In this document: one piece after another, positions 42,864-51,639 of the stretch
Numbering within the stretch: the stretch's first letter is position 1
Layout of the letters: every line of letters begins with the position of its first letter
Source of the DNA: Microbacter sp049976245
GTDB lineage: Bacteria > Bacteroidota > Bacteroidia > Bacteroidales > Paludibacteraceae
Direction: 5' to 3'
Assembly (NCBI GenBank): GCA_049976245.1
Contig: JBMFIQ010000007.1
Location: 1 to 64,000, forward strand
Length of the DNA stretch: 64,000 nt
Program-made: the position numbers and the translations under genes
Notes under the pieces: generated by a model
Told to the model about the DNA's origin: nothing
Database searches by the model: none
What the model saw: the letters and a program-made list of their open reading frames with translations, nothing else

Positions 42864-43865
42864 ATGAAAAAACAAACTATAAACAATAAAGATTTACGAT
42901 TGGGGCTTATCGGGTTAGTGGTGGTTCTCGTCATTCTGTTTATTATCGGTATATTTTGTTATAGACCCGAACCAATACCTATTCAAGGAGAAGTAGAAGC
43001 TACTGAAGTTCGCATTTCCAGCATGGTGCCGGCACGTGTAAAATTGCTCAAAGTGGAAGAAGGCACACAGGTTCACATCGGCGATACCTTAGTTATTTTG
43101 GATAGTCCTCAACTGCAAGCAAAACTGATACAAGCCGATGCTGCCGAGAGTGCCGCAGCGGCACAAAACCAAAAAGCAATAAAAGGTGCCAGAAAAGAAC
43201 AAATTGCCGGTGCATACGACATGTGGCAGAAAGCAGAAGTTGGTGAGGATATTGCAAAAAAGTCGTTTGACCGGATTGAGCATCTCTATGAAAAAGGAGT
43301 TGTTCCGGCACAGAAGAGAGATGAAGTAGAGGCTCAATACAAGGCAGCCGTTGCAACGGCAAAAGCAGCCAAATCACAATATGACATGGCCCTTAGCGGC
43401 ACTCAGTTAGAAGACAAGGAAGCAGCATTGGCATTGGTCAATCGGGCTAAAGGAGCTGTTCAGGAAGTAAAAGCATTTTTGAATGAAACATGCCTCACCT
43501 CGCCAATTGATGGAGAAATTTCGGAAATATTCCCTCAACGTGGTGAATTGGTCGGATCGGGAGCGCCCATCATGAACATTGTTGATTTAAACGATTGTTG
43601 GTTCACTTTCAATATTCAGGAAGACTTGATGCAGGACTTCAAAATGGGCACGGTATTTACAGTGAAAGTACCGGCTTTGGGAGACAAAATGGTGACATTA
43701 CGCGTCAACTTCATTAAACCCTTAGCATCGTATGCTACTTGGAGAGCAACAAAGACTACCGGACAGTTTGATACACGTACTTTTGAAGTACATGCAAGAC
43801 CTACGGAAAAAGTCCCCGGCCTTCGTCCGGGAATGAGCGGTTTATTGAGTAAAACAGTAAAATAA
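42864..43865 (+). CDS. HlyD-family membrane fusion protein
   Basis: 333 residues. One N-terminal membrane anchor (about 13-36), then a lipoyl half-motif (EVRISSMVPARVKLLKVEEG), a coiled-coil hairpin (about 85-190), the second half-motif (CLTSPIDGEISEIFPQRGELV) and a beta-barrel. This is the EmrA/YhiI/YbhG-type adaptor with an inner-membrane anchor rather than a lipid anchor. Bridges the ABC permeases to the TolC-like channel. Lies 35 nt after the tolC-like gene and 33 nt before the first permease gene. Confidence 0.9.
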   Translation: MKKQTINNKDLRLGLIGLVVVLVILFIIGIFCYRPEPIPIQGEVEATEVRISSMVPARVKLLKVEEGTQVHIGDTLVILDSPQLQAKLIQADAAESAAAAQNQKAIKGARKEQIAGAYDMWQKAEVGEDIAKKSFDRIEHLYEKGVVPAQKRDEVEAQYKAAVATAKAAKSQYDMALSGTQLEDKEAALALVNRAKGAVQEVKAFLNETCLTSPIDGEISEIFPQRGELVGSGAPIMNIVDLNDCWFTFNIQEDLMQDFKMGTVFTVKVPALGDKMVTLRVNFIKPLASYATWRATKTTGQFDTRTFEVHARPTEKVPGLRPGMSGLLSKTVK

Positions 43866-43898
43866 AGCAAGCGATTTTGCATCGTTTAGTTAATTGAT

Positions 43899-45077
43899 AT
43901 GTTAAAACAATTTCAGCAATCTGTATCAGCTACCTTATGGCGCGAATGGCATCGCATGTTAAAGCGTCCGATATATTGGATCGCTTCCGTGGGTGTAATG
44001 TCATTTTGTTACATCTTTTTCCTGACATTCTTTCACGAAGGACAGCCGACAGCTATGCCTATCGGAGTGGTTGAATTAGACCAAAGCTCTGTTTCGCGTG
44101 AAATAATCAGAAACATAGACGCCACGCAACAAGCAAAAGTGGTGATGCAAGCAAGTACATTTACGGAAGCCCGTGAAGCCATGCAAGCAGGTAAAATCTA
44201 TGCTTTCGTGGTGATTCAGCCTCATTTCACAAATGATCTGGTCAGGAACCAAAGGCCGACGCTTACCTTCTATGTCAATGAAGGTTATTTTATTGCCGGA
44301 TCGCTTTTGCTGAAAGATATTTCCTATATGAGCGCTCTCACTTCCGGTGCCTATCAGAAAAAGATGTTAGAGGCAAAAGGGACAAGCGAGTCACAGATAA
44401 TGGGCATCATTCAGCCCATCGCTCTTGATGTACATCTCATCGGAAATCCTTGGGCAAATTATGGTATCTATTTATTGAATGTGTTATTACCCGGTGAATT
44501 ACAACTTATGGTTTTATTGCTGACGATCTTTTCCATCGGGGTGGAATTGAAAGAACGCTCCGCACGCTCATGGCTTAAGACTGCTAATCATTCATTTCCG
44601 GCAGCATTAATAGGGAAATTATTACCCTATACATTTATTTTTACCATCATTGGCATGGTAGGCGATATTTTACTTTACCGTTTCATGCACTATCCGATGC
44701 AGGCAAGCATTGGCTGGATGTTTCTTGCTACTACTTTATTGGTGATTGCTTATCAAGCAGTAGGTGTTTTTATTATAGGACTTTTACCTGTGTTGCGTGA
44801 TGGCGTGGCAATGGCGGCTTTCTATGGGTTGTTGGCATTTACTTATGCCGGTTTTACATTTCCGATTGAATATATGCCTTCAAACGTTCAGATATTTAGC
44901 GAACTGTTCCCTATTCGGCACTATTTTCGAATATATGTCAATGAAGCATTGCTTGGATTGGATATTCGTCATTCTCTTGTACAAATAGCTGCCATGTCAG
45001 TCTTCGTACTACTACCTTTGCTCGTTTTCACCCGATTGAAAAAGGCTGTGATCTATTTACATTATCCTATCAAATAA
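43899..45077 (+). CDS. ABC-2 type transporter permease (first of pair)
   Basis: 392 residues. N-terminal membrane helix at about 27-46, an extracytoplasmic domain at about 50-180 (MPIGVVELDQSSVSREIIRN opening), then five or six helices to the C terminus, the ABC2_membrane_3 (YhhJ/YbhS/YhgE-like) layout. It is related to the gene that follows, which starts one base after its stop. These permeases normally need an ATPase subunit, but none is encoded here. Confidence 0.85.
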   Translation: MLKQFQQSVSATLWREWHRMLKRPIYWIASVGVMSFCYIFFLTFFHEGQPTAMPIGVVELDQSSVSREIIRNIDATQQAKVVMQASTFTEAREAMQAGKIYAFVVIQPHFTNDLVRNQRPTLTFYVNEGYFIAGSLLLKDISYMSALTSGAYQKKMLEAKGTSESQIMGIIQPIALDVHLIGNPWANYGIYLLNVLLPGELQLMVLLLTIFSIGVELKERSARSWLKTANHSFPAALIGKLLPYTFIFTIIGMVGDILLYRFMHYPMQASIGWMFLATTLLVIAYQAVGVFIIGLLPVLRDGVAMAAFYGLLAFTYAGFTFPIEYMPSNVQIFSELFPIRHYFRIYVNEALLGLDIRHSLVQIAAMSVFVLLPLLVFTRLKKAVIYLHYPIK

Positions 45078-45078
45078 C

Positions 45079-46308
45079 ATGATAAAGAATCTAAAACGTC
45101 ATATCAGTATCTTGTTGAAACAGGCACATGTCATTACAACAGATATATTTCGGGTGTTCATGAACGAATTTCATATGATCATTCATGATCGCGGCGTGGT
45201 CATTCTGTTTATCGTGGCAACAATCGTGTACCCGCCCATTTACAATGCCATTTATCGCAATGAAACCATTACAAACATGCCTGTCGGAGCGGTAGATCAG
45301 TGTAACAGCAAACAATCGGATGAGTTGCTGCGTAAAATTGATGCTACGCCGGAAGTGAACATTATTGCTCATTATTCCTCATTGGTTGAAGCACAAAAAG
45401 CATTCGACAAACATCAGATTCGTGGCATTGTGTTTATTCCTTCCGATTACGATCGTAAATTAAACAGAGGAGAGCAAACAACCGTCTCCATTTATTGCGA
45501 CATGAGCAGTTTTATGTATTACCGAACCATGATGACCGCCTGCAATTATCCTATTCTGGACATGAATCAACATCTGCAAATGAAAGCGCTCAACGCTCAG
45601 GGTATTACGGGAGAAGCGGCTAAGGATATTGTCAACCCCATTCCTTATGATGCTGTAGTGCTCTACAACCCTATGGGCGGATTTACAAGTTTTCTGATGC
45701 CGGTTGTTTTGATTTTAATCCTGCACCAAACTCTCTTTTTCGGCATTGGGATGGCAGCCGGCACAGCACGTGAAGAAAATCGCTTTCATCGGTTAATTCC
45801 CGGCTCATTGAATCATGGAGGCACTTACAGGGTTGTATTCGGTAAAGGACTTGCGTACTTCTTACTCTATGCTATTCTTGCCTTTTACGTGTTAGGGCTT
45901 ATCCCTCGCTTGTTTGGATTGCCTCACAATGGTAGTACAGGTGATCTTATAGGCCTTATTATCCCGTTTTTGTTGGCAACAATCTTCTTTTCGATGACAA
46001 TTTCCGTTTTTATGCCTAATAGAGAAACCAGCCTTATCCTGTTTTTGTTTTTCTCCTTGATTTTGCTTTTTCTCAGTGGAATATCATGGCCGGAATCAAA
46101 CATCAATGGTTTCTGGAAAGCCTTTAGTTGGATTTTTCCTGCAACGCATGGTATTCGAGGGTATATAAAGATCAACACGCTGGGGGCAACGCTGCATACC
46201 TGTAAATTTGAATATATCAGTCTTTGGGCGCAGTCCGGCTTCTATTTTCTGCTCGCTACGTGGGTCTATCATTGGCAAATTAGTAAAATTAAACGAAAAG
46301 CAAATTAA
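45079..46308 (+). CDS. ABC-2 type transporter permease (second of pair)
   Basis: 409 residues, same architecture as the preceding permease: N-terminal helix (about 36-54), MPVGAVDQCNSKQSDELLRK matching the first copy's MPIGVVELDQSS segment, and C-terminal helices from about 205. Starts one nucleotide after the upstream stop, so translation is probably coupled. The two likely form a heterodimer. No Walker-type ATPase gene is found in the operon or elsewhere in the window except pstB, so the energy source must be encoded elsewhere or be unconventional. Confidence 0.85.
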   Translation: MIKNLKRHISILLKQAHVITTDIFRVFMNEFHMIIHDRGVVILFIVATIVYPPIYNAIYRNETITNMPVGAVDQCNSKQSDELLRKIDATPEVNIIAHYSSLVEAQKAFDKHQIRGIVFIPSDYDRKLNRGEQTTVSIYCDMSSFMYYRTMMTACNYPILDMNQHLQMKALNAQGITGEAAKDIVNPIPYDAVVLYNPMGGFTSFLMPVVLILILHQTLFFGIGMAAGTAREENRFHRLIPGSLNHGGTYRVVFGKGLAYFLLYAILAFYVLGLIPRLFGLPHNGSTGDLIGLIIPFLLATIFFSMTISVFMPNRETSLILFLFFSLILLFLSGISWPESNINGFWKAFSWIFPATHGIRGYIKINTLGATLHTCKFEYISLWAQSGFYFLLATWVYHWQISKIKRKAN

Positions 46309-46320
46309 ACGTTTGTTACA

Positions 46321-46443
46321 ATGTGTGGCAGATATCTGATGTACGATGTAAAAGGTGAAGTTTCAAAAAAGAAAACCCTCATCCATCCAATGATCCGGAA
46401 AGTGAGAAATAATTTGTACTTTAGCTCAATCAAAGTATTTTAA
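46321..46443 (+). pseudogene. N-terminal remnant of an SRAP/YedK-like (HMCES) gene
   Basis: A 40-codon ORF beginning MCGRYLMYDV. MCGRY is the hallmark N terminus of SRAP proteins, whose Cys2 crosslinks to abasic sites in single-stranded DNA. After about 20 residues the similarity stops, and the frame runs into A/T-rich sequence and ends, so roughly 180 residues of the usual protein are missing. Interpreted as a deletion remnant; a chance MCGRY cannot be excluded. Confidence 0.4.
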
Positions 46444-46468
46444 AAAATATAAGAGGAGGAGGTAGATT

Positions 46469-47296
46469 ATGTTTTCTCGTCGTGCTGTTTTCTTCATGTT
46501 GGGTGCTTTGTGGTTCTTATGTTCTTCGCTTCATGGGGCTGCTCAGTCCGACTCGGCAGTGGTATACGGTGAGAATCCCAAGGCAGCGCATTGGTTGACA
46601 ACACGTGGATTTCGGATCTATTATGAAACATACGGACAGGGAGATCCTTTGTTAATGATCCATGGCAATGGAGGCTCCATTGAAAATTTCAAGCATCAAA
46701 TTCCCTATTTTTCAAAAAAATATCATGTCATTGCCGTTGATAGCCGCGCACAGGGGAAATCAATCGACATGCGTGATTCATTGAGTTTTGAGATGATGGC
46801 CGACGACTTCAATGCCCTGCTTGATTCGTTGCATATTGATTCCTGTTTTGTGCTTGGTTGGAGCGACGGAGGCATCAATGGGCTGTTGTTGGCCATGCGT
46901 CATCCTGATAAAGTGAAAAAGCTGGCTGAGACGGGAGCCAACTTGTGGCCTGATTCAACAGCTGTTGGAGATGATGTGAAAAACATGCAACAATGGTATG
47001 ATCAACTTCGCAAGGAAACGCCTACTCCTGAAGTGAAGCAACAGCTTAAATTGGTGGCGCTTGATCTTTATCAGCCTCACATAGAAGGCAATGAACTTAA
47101 AGAGGTGCATTGTCCAGCATTGATCATTGGTGGCGATCACGACATCATTCTGCCGGAACATACCTTGTACATTTGGAGACACATTCCTCATGCTTGGCTT
47201 TGGATTGTTCCCAACAGCGGTCATGCTACGCTGATTGAACATGCCGATTGTTTTAACAAAACCGTGGATGCATTCTTCACGAATAGTCATAGGTAA
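46469..47296 (+). CDS. Secreted alpha/beta hydrolase
   Basis: 275 residues with a signal peptide (about 1-26, ends HGAAQS). Alpha/beta hydrolase landmarks: oxyanion segment MIHGNGGS (63-70), nucleophile S132 in LGWSDGG, acid D223 or D225 (GGDHDI), and H252 in NSGHATLIE. Likely a periplasmic or secreted esterase/lipase-type enzyme; the substrate is not identified. A GGAGG just upstream of the ATG is a rare Shine-Dalgarno-like sequence for this genome. Convergent with the NhaD gene, 19 nt apart. Confidence 0.87.
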   Translation: MFSRRAVFFMLGALWFLCSSLHGAAQSDSAVVYGENPKAAHWLTTRGFRIYYETYGQGDPLLMIHGNGGSIENFKHQIPYFSKKYHVIAVDSRAQGKSIDMRDSLSFEMMADDFNALLDSLHIDSCFVLGWSDGGINGLLLAMRHPDKVKKLAETGANLWPDSTAVGDDVKNMQQWYDQLRKETPTPEVKQQLKLVALDLYQPHIEGNELKEVHCPALIIGGDHDIILPEHTLYIWRHIPHAWLWIVPNSGHATLIEHADCFNKTVDAFFTNSHR

Positions 47297-47315
47297 ACGA
47301 ACGTGACCGATTGTT

Positions 47316-48581
47316 TCAGGTTAAATGCATCAGCACAAAAGTGCCGATGCCTCCGACAAATCCAAGCAGTGCCAGCCAACTCATTTTTTTCAAATACCAC
47401 ATGAAAGGAATGTTTTCAATGCCCATTACGGCAACACCCGCAGCAGATCCAATGATGATGGCGCTTCCGCCAGTGCCGGTGGTCATGGCAATGAAATGCC
47501 AGAAGAAATGATCGACCGGAAAGGTTTGCAATGAATACATGCCTTGCGTTGCGGCCACCAATGGAACATTGTCAACAATGGCTGAGATAAGACCCAATGC
47601 TGCTCCAATGAGGTAATCGTTTTTTAAGGTTCCTTCCAGCATGACTGCCATTTTAGCCAATAATCCGCTTGATTGTAAAGCTCCTACGGCCAAGAGAATG
47701 CCAAGAAAAAAGAGGATGCTTTGTCCGTCAATTTTATGCAATGCCAAGACAACCGGATGAGGTTTTTTTTGCTTTTTTTGGTTTTCCATGATCGAAGTAG
47801 CTATCCACATCATGCTCAATGAGAGCAACATGCCCATAAACGGAGGCAAATGGGTGACGGTTTTGAAAATGGGTACGAACAGAAGAGATGCAATGCCCAG
47901 CAAAAGGATGATGCTGCTTTCTTTTCGTTCCGTTAACGATGTTTCGCGAAGCGTGCGTTCGCTGATGGTTTGTCCTCTAAACTTGAAAAATACCACTGTC
48001 AATGGGAGTAAAAGCACCATGAGCGAAGGAATCAACAATTTGATGACTAAGTGATAACCCGTCACTTGTCCGCCAATCCAGAGCATGGTGGTGGTTACAT
48101 CCCCGATGGGTGACCAGGCTCCGCCAGCATTGGCTGCAATAATGATCATCCCGCCAAACCACCATCGATCTTCCTTTTCACTTAACAAACGCCCTATCAA
48201 CGAAGTCATTACAATGGCAGTTGTCAGGTTGTCCAGCAATGCCGACAAAATGAAGGTGATGCCGCTGATAATGATCAGCAAAATGCTTTTTCGGGTTGTT
48301 CGGATGTATTGTGACAAAATTGAAAAGCCGTTGTGCCCGTCGATCAATTCTACAATGGTCATGGCTCCAAAAAGGAAAAACAAAATGGATGAAATATCTC
48401 CTAAATGAATCAGCAGTTGATCGTTCACTTTGGCAAAATCGACCTGATCGAAGGTGTAAATAGTCCAACAGGCAACGCCTGTAAGCAAGGCGGATGCCGC
48501 TTTGTTGAGCTTGATGGAATGTTCGAATGCAATGGCCGCATAGCCCGCTATAAATACAAAAATCAATATGAATGCAAACAT
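47316..48581 (-). CDS. nhaD: NhaD-type Na+/H+ antiporter
   Basis: 421 residues, about twelve membrane segments. Opens MFAFILIFVFIAGYAAIAFEH and contains LSALLDNLTTAIVM and AIVDNVPLVAATQGMY, the paired DN-rich re-entrant motifs of the ion-transporter (NhaD/ArsB/CitM) superfamily; the opening and length favour NhaD. Extrudes Na+ or Li+ in exchange for protons at the inner membrane. Single gene on the minus strand; divergent from the TonB receptor gene. Confidence 0.85.
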   Translation of the reverse strand: MFAFILIFVFIAGYAAIAFEHSIKLNKAASALLTGVACWTIYTFDQVDFAKVNDQLLIHLGDISSILFFLFGAMTIVELIDGHNGFSILSQYIRTTRKSILLIIISGITFILSALLDNLTTAIVMTSLIGRLLSEKEDRWWFGGMIIIAANAGGAWSPIGDVTTTMLWIGGQVTGYHLVIKLLIPSLMVLLLPLTVVFFKFRGQTISERTLRETSLTERKESSIILLLGIASLLFVPIFKTVTHLPPFMGMLLSLSMMWIATSIMENQKKQKKPHPVVLALHKIDGQSILFFLGILLAVGALQSSGLLAKMAVMLEGTLKNDYLIGAALGLISAIVDNVPLVAATQGMYSLQTFPVDHFFWHFIAMTTGTGGSAIIIGSAAGVAVMGIENIPFMWYLKKMSWLALLGFVGGIGTFVLMHLT

Positions 48582-48678
48582 GTGTTCAAATGTTGGATCA
48601 AATGGTTTGAAGAATTCTTTTCAATGGATAAAGATACAAAAAAAAGGATTTGATACCCGTTTGAAGTGTTGCTGAAAT

Positions 48679-48717
48679 GTAATGATTACTTAATATTTTC
48701 TTCACAATTTCGTAATA
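48679..48717 (+). promoter_or_regulatory. Predicted Pho box of the TonB receptor gene
   Basis: Four hexamers at an exact 11-bp period: GTAATG (48679), TTAATA (48690), TTCACA (48701), GTAATA (48712). The last ends 10 nt before the -7 box TACTTTTG at 48727-48734. The same arrangement, with better repeats, precedes the porin-pst operon. PhoB-type regulators bind such 11-bp direct repeats in other phyla. Confidence 0.65.
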
Positions 48718-48726
48718 TCCTCCCAG

Positions 48727-48734
48727 TACTTTTG
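48727..48734 (+). promoter_or_regulatory. -7 box (TACTTTTG) of the TonB receptor gene
   Basis: TACTTTTG, identical to the -7 box of the porin-pst operon. The -33 region is occupied by the Pho-box-like repeats, as expected for an activator-dependent promoter. Confidence 0.65.
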
Positions 48735-48815
48735 TTTTCGAAAAATGCAGTTGTTTTTTTTTAAATGAAATTTCTTAATCGGGTTCAGGTGGAAAATATT
48801 ATTTTATTGATGAAC

Positions 48816-51569
48816 ATGAGAAAAATTTTGATGTTGTTGTTGACGTTTTTTTTATTTGAAAATGGTGTAATGGCTATTGTTGTCAAAGGGTATGTATTGG
48901 ATGTCAAAAATAAAGAACCATTAATAGGAGCGGTGATCTTTGATCAGGAAAATTCAAAAATCAATGATGTGGTTGGAATGGATGGGTCATTCAAGTTAAG
49001 CATCTCCAATGAAGGAAATCATGAGTTGATTGTAAAATACATTGGGTATGAAATAACCAAAAAGAACATTTTTGTTACATCCGATCATAAAACGATCAAT
49101 CTTACCATACTCCTGCAACCAAAAGAGATTTCATTGGCTCAGGTAGAAGTGGTGGCACAGCAAAATACGGAAACCAATAACTATGCCATCCATAAGGAAA
49201 GAACGGCAGAAAATGTTGAAAATATTTTATCTTCCAAAAGCATTCAGTTATCACCCGATATTACGGTAGCCAACGTTTTATCGCGCATGTCGGGAGTCAC
49301 GGTTCAAAGAACGGCCAACAGCGGGGAAGGTCGTTATGCCATTATAAGGGGGATGGATAAACGTTATAACTACACTTTGGTGGATGGCATCAAAATCCCC
49401 AGCCCTGATGACAAAAACAGATATGTTCCGATGGATATTTTCCCCGCTGATTTAATTTCAAATTTAATGGTTGTTAAGGCATTAACCCCCGACATGGAGG
49501 GAGATGCCATCGGGGGTGTGATGAATTTGATTTTGAAAGATGCGCCTCCGAGTTTCCTTTTGAATGCCAATGCATCGATTGGTTACAATCAACTTTTTTT
49601 CAATCGTCCGTTTTATCAGTTCGATCATCAAGTTGTTCAGCTAAAATCACCGGCGGAATTGTATGGTGCCAATTATCCGGCTAAAGTATCGGATTTTACT
49701 GTTGATAATTTGAAGTTTAAACCGGTGAAGCCTCTTCCAAATTTGAGCGGCGGTATTAGTATTGGGGATCGATTTTTTCATCATAAACTTGGTATGATTT
49801 TGGCTGTGAGTAATCAAGTTAGTTATAGCGGATCCGATGATTTCTTTGCCACGCCGCGGGCAAAACCCAATGTGAATAACATGCCAGGGTTTGAATATAT
49901 GACCACACGCTATTATTCAACTCAAAACAATCGTTTGGGTATTCATAATAAAAATGATTTTGCGATTGATAAAAACAATAAAATTGTTTTATACAATGCA
50001 TATTTTCACTTGAATAAATACATTTCGCGCAATTCGGTTGAAACAGCTTTGGGTACCGGTGTCGGGAACGTCATTACAAAAAATAGATCCCAATCTCAAC
50101 TTGAAAGCATATACAACACGACATTACAAGGATTTCATACCCTATCTTCCTCTTTGAATTTTGACTGGTCTGCTGTTTATTCGAAGGCTTGGGCTAACAA
50201 TCCCGACGATGTTGAATTGCAATACAACAGCACCAATATCAATGCTCCTATGCTTCAGGGACTTACACATAAGTGGAGTCACAATACGGATCAAGATTTG
50301 GCCGGCTACATCAATGCTTATTATAAACCCAAGTTCGATCATGGCAATATGGGATTTCAAATAGGCGGCATGTTTCGTCATAAGACCAGAGATAATTATT
50401 ACAATGAATACCATTTAACGCCTCAGTTGATTAACAACGAACCACAACAATTTACGACAATTGACAGCGCCAAGTTTGTTTTTCAGGGATACAATGCCAA
50501 CTTGGGAAGTCCGGTCAATCAAAACGATTATTATGTCATTGAGAATGTGGGAGCCTATTATGGCGAATTAAAATGGTTTGTTTTGAACAAGTTGAACGTT
50601 TTGGCCGGTGTTAGAGTGGAGCAAACCAATTTGCATTATTCAACTCCCATGCCAGTTTCGTTTGTGGGTCGAAGCGGAAGCCAAATCTACACAAATATTT
50701 TACCCGACATTCATTTACGATATGCATTGACTGAAAATCAGAACTTACGTTTGAGTTATTTTTCTTCCATTTCGCGTCCGGGATATTTTGAGGTTATTCC
50801 TTATTTGGTTTCAGGTGAATACTTTGATGAAGAAGGAAATCCCTATTTAAAACCGGCTAAAGCATCAAATTTTGATTTTCGTTACGAATTATTCCCATCT
50901 CCTTCAGAACAAATTTTAGCTGGATTCTTTTATAAACACATTAAAGATCCTATAGAATATAGTTTGGTTCAGGATTTAGGACCTTCGTCCTTGCAATTAA
51001 AACCCCAAAATTTTGGTACAGCATTGAACTACGGATTTGAATTTGTTTTTTTGAAATACTTTAAGAACTTCGGAATTTCAGGCAATTATACTTTCACTAA
51101 GTCAAGGATAACTACTTATAAAGCAAGCTACCAAAGAAATGCTTCAGGTGATCTGGTTACTGACAGTGTTTTGGTAACGCGTCCGATGCAAGGACAGGCT
51201 GATAATATTGCTAATCTATCCTTTTTATACAAAAACCAAAGGTTAGGTCTTGATTTGCAATTGGCGATCGTTTATACAGGTAAGTATATTTCCCAAGTCT
51301 CAGGTTACGAAGGCCTTGATTATTGGAGCATGCCTTTTACCTCCATGGATTTTTCTTTTGACCAGCGTTTGGCAAAGAACGGTAAAGTTCATGTGTTTGG
51401 GAAAGCGCGAAATATTCTCAATGCTGCCGCCATTACCAGAATTTTTAGACCTAATTCCTATTTGACCGGTACCTACCAATTGCCCAATCAAAACAGTCCA
51501 AATAGTGTTGTTGTTCAAAAAGAAGTTTACCAGCCAAGTTATTTAATCGGAGTGCGATTTTCATTTTAA
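48816..51569 (+). CDS. TonB-dependent receptor with carboxypeptidase-regulatory-like domain
   Basis: 917 residues from ATG 48816 (48810 is an alternative); the longer frame would put 17 residues before the signal peptide MRKILMLLLTFFLFENGVMA. A CarboxypepD_reg-like domain follows (about 22-105, VKGYVLDVKNKEPLIGAV), then a plug (about 140-260) with ITVANVLSRMSGVTVQR and a 22-strand barrel ending in an aromatic residue (GVRFSF). It imports a substrate across the outer membrane using TonB. No SusD partner is present. Its promoter carries a predicted Pho box, suggesting a phosphorus-containing ligand. Confidence 0.92.
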   Translation: MRKILMLLLTFFLFENGVMAIVVKGYVLDVKNKEPLIGAVIFDQENSKINDVVGMDGSFKLSISNEGNHELIVKYIGYEITKKNIFVTSDHKTINLTILLQPKEISLAQVEVVAQQNTETNNYAIHKERTAENVENILSSKSIQLSPDITVANVLSRMSGVTVQRTANSGEGRYAIIRGMDKRYNYTLVDGIKIPSPDDKNRYVPMDIFPADLISNLMVVKALTPDMEGDAIGGVMNLILKDAPPSFLLNANASIGYNQLFFNRPFYQFDHQVVQLKSPAELYGANYPAKVSDFTVDNLKFKPVKPLPNLSGGISIGDRFFHHKLGMILAVSNQVSYSGSDDFFATPRAKPNVNNMPGFEYMTTRYYSTQNNRLGIHNKNDFAIDKNNKIVLYNAYFHLNKYISRNSVETALGTGVGNVITKNRSQSQLESIYNTTLQGFHTLSSSLNFDWSAVYSKAWANNPDDVELQYNSTNINAPMLQGLTHKWSHNTDQDLAGYINAYYKPKFDHGNMGFQIGGMFRHKTRDNYYNEYHLTPQLINNEPQQFTTIDSAKFVFQGYNANLGSPVNQNDYYVIENVGAYYGELKWFVLNKLNVLAGVRVEQTNLHYSTPMPVSFVGRSGSQIYTNILPDIHLRYALTENQNLRLSYFSSISRPGYFEVIPYLVSGEYFDEEGNPYLKPAKASNFDFRYELFPSPSEQILAGFFYKHIKDPIEYSLVQDLGPSSLQLKPQNFGTALNYGFEFVFLKYFKNFGISGNYTFTKSRITTYKASYQRNASGDLVTDSVLVTRPMQGQADNIANLSFLYKNQRLGLDLQLAIVYTGKYISQVSGYEGLDYWSMPFTSMDFSFDQRLAKNGKVHVFGKARNILNAAAITRIFRPNSYLTGTYQLPNQNSPNSVVVQKEVYQPSYLIGVRFSF

Positions 51570-51639
51570 TTTCTAACGAAGTTCTATTGATCCTTATGTT
51601 TGTGAGTTGTCGATATGTATTAATTAATATAAAAAAAGT

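Noticed and set aside
43899..46308. Reading the two ABC permeases as one split gene
   Set aside because: Each has a complete N-terminal helix and extracytoplasmic domain; they are paralogues arranged in tandem, not a frameshifted gene.
46469..47296. GGAGG before the hydrolase as evidence of foreign origin
   Set aside because: A single Shine-Dalgarno-like sequence is weak evidence and the codon use resembles the neighbours.
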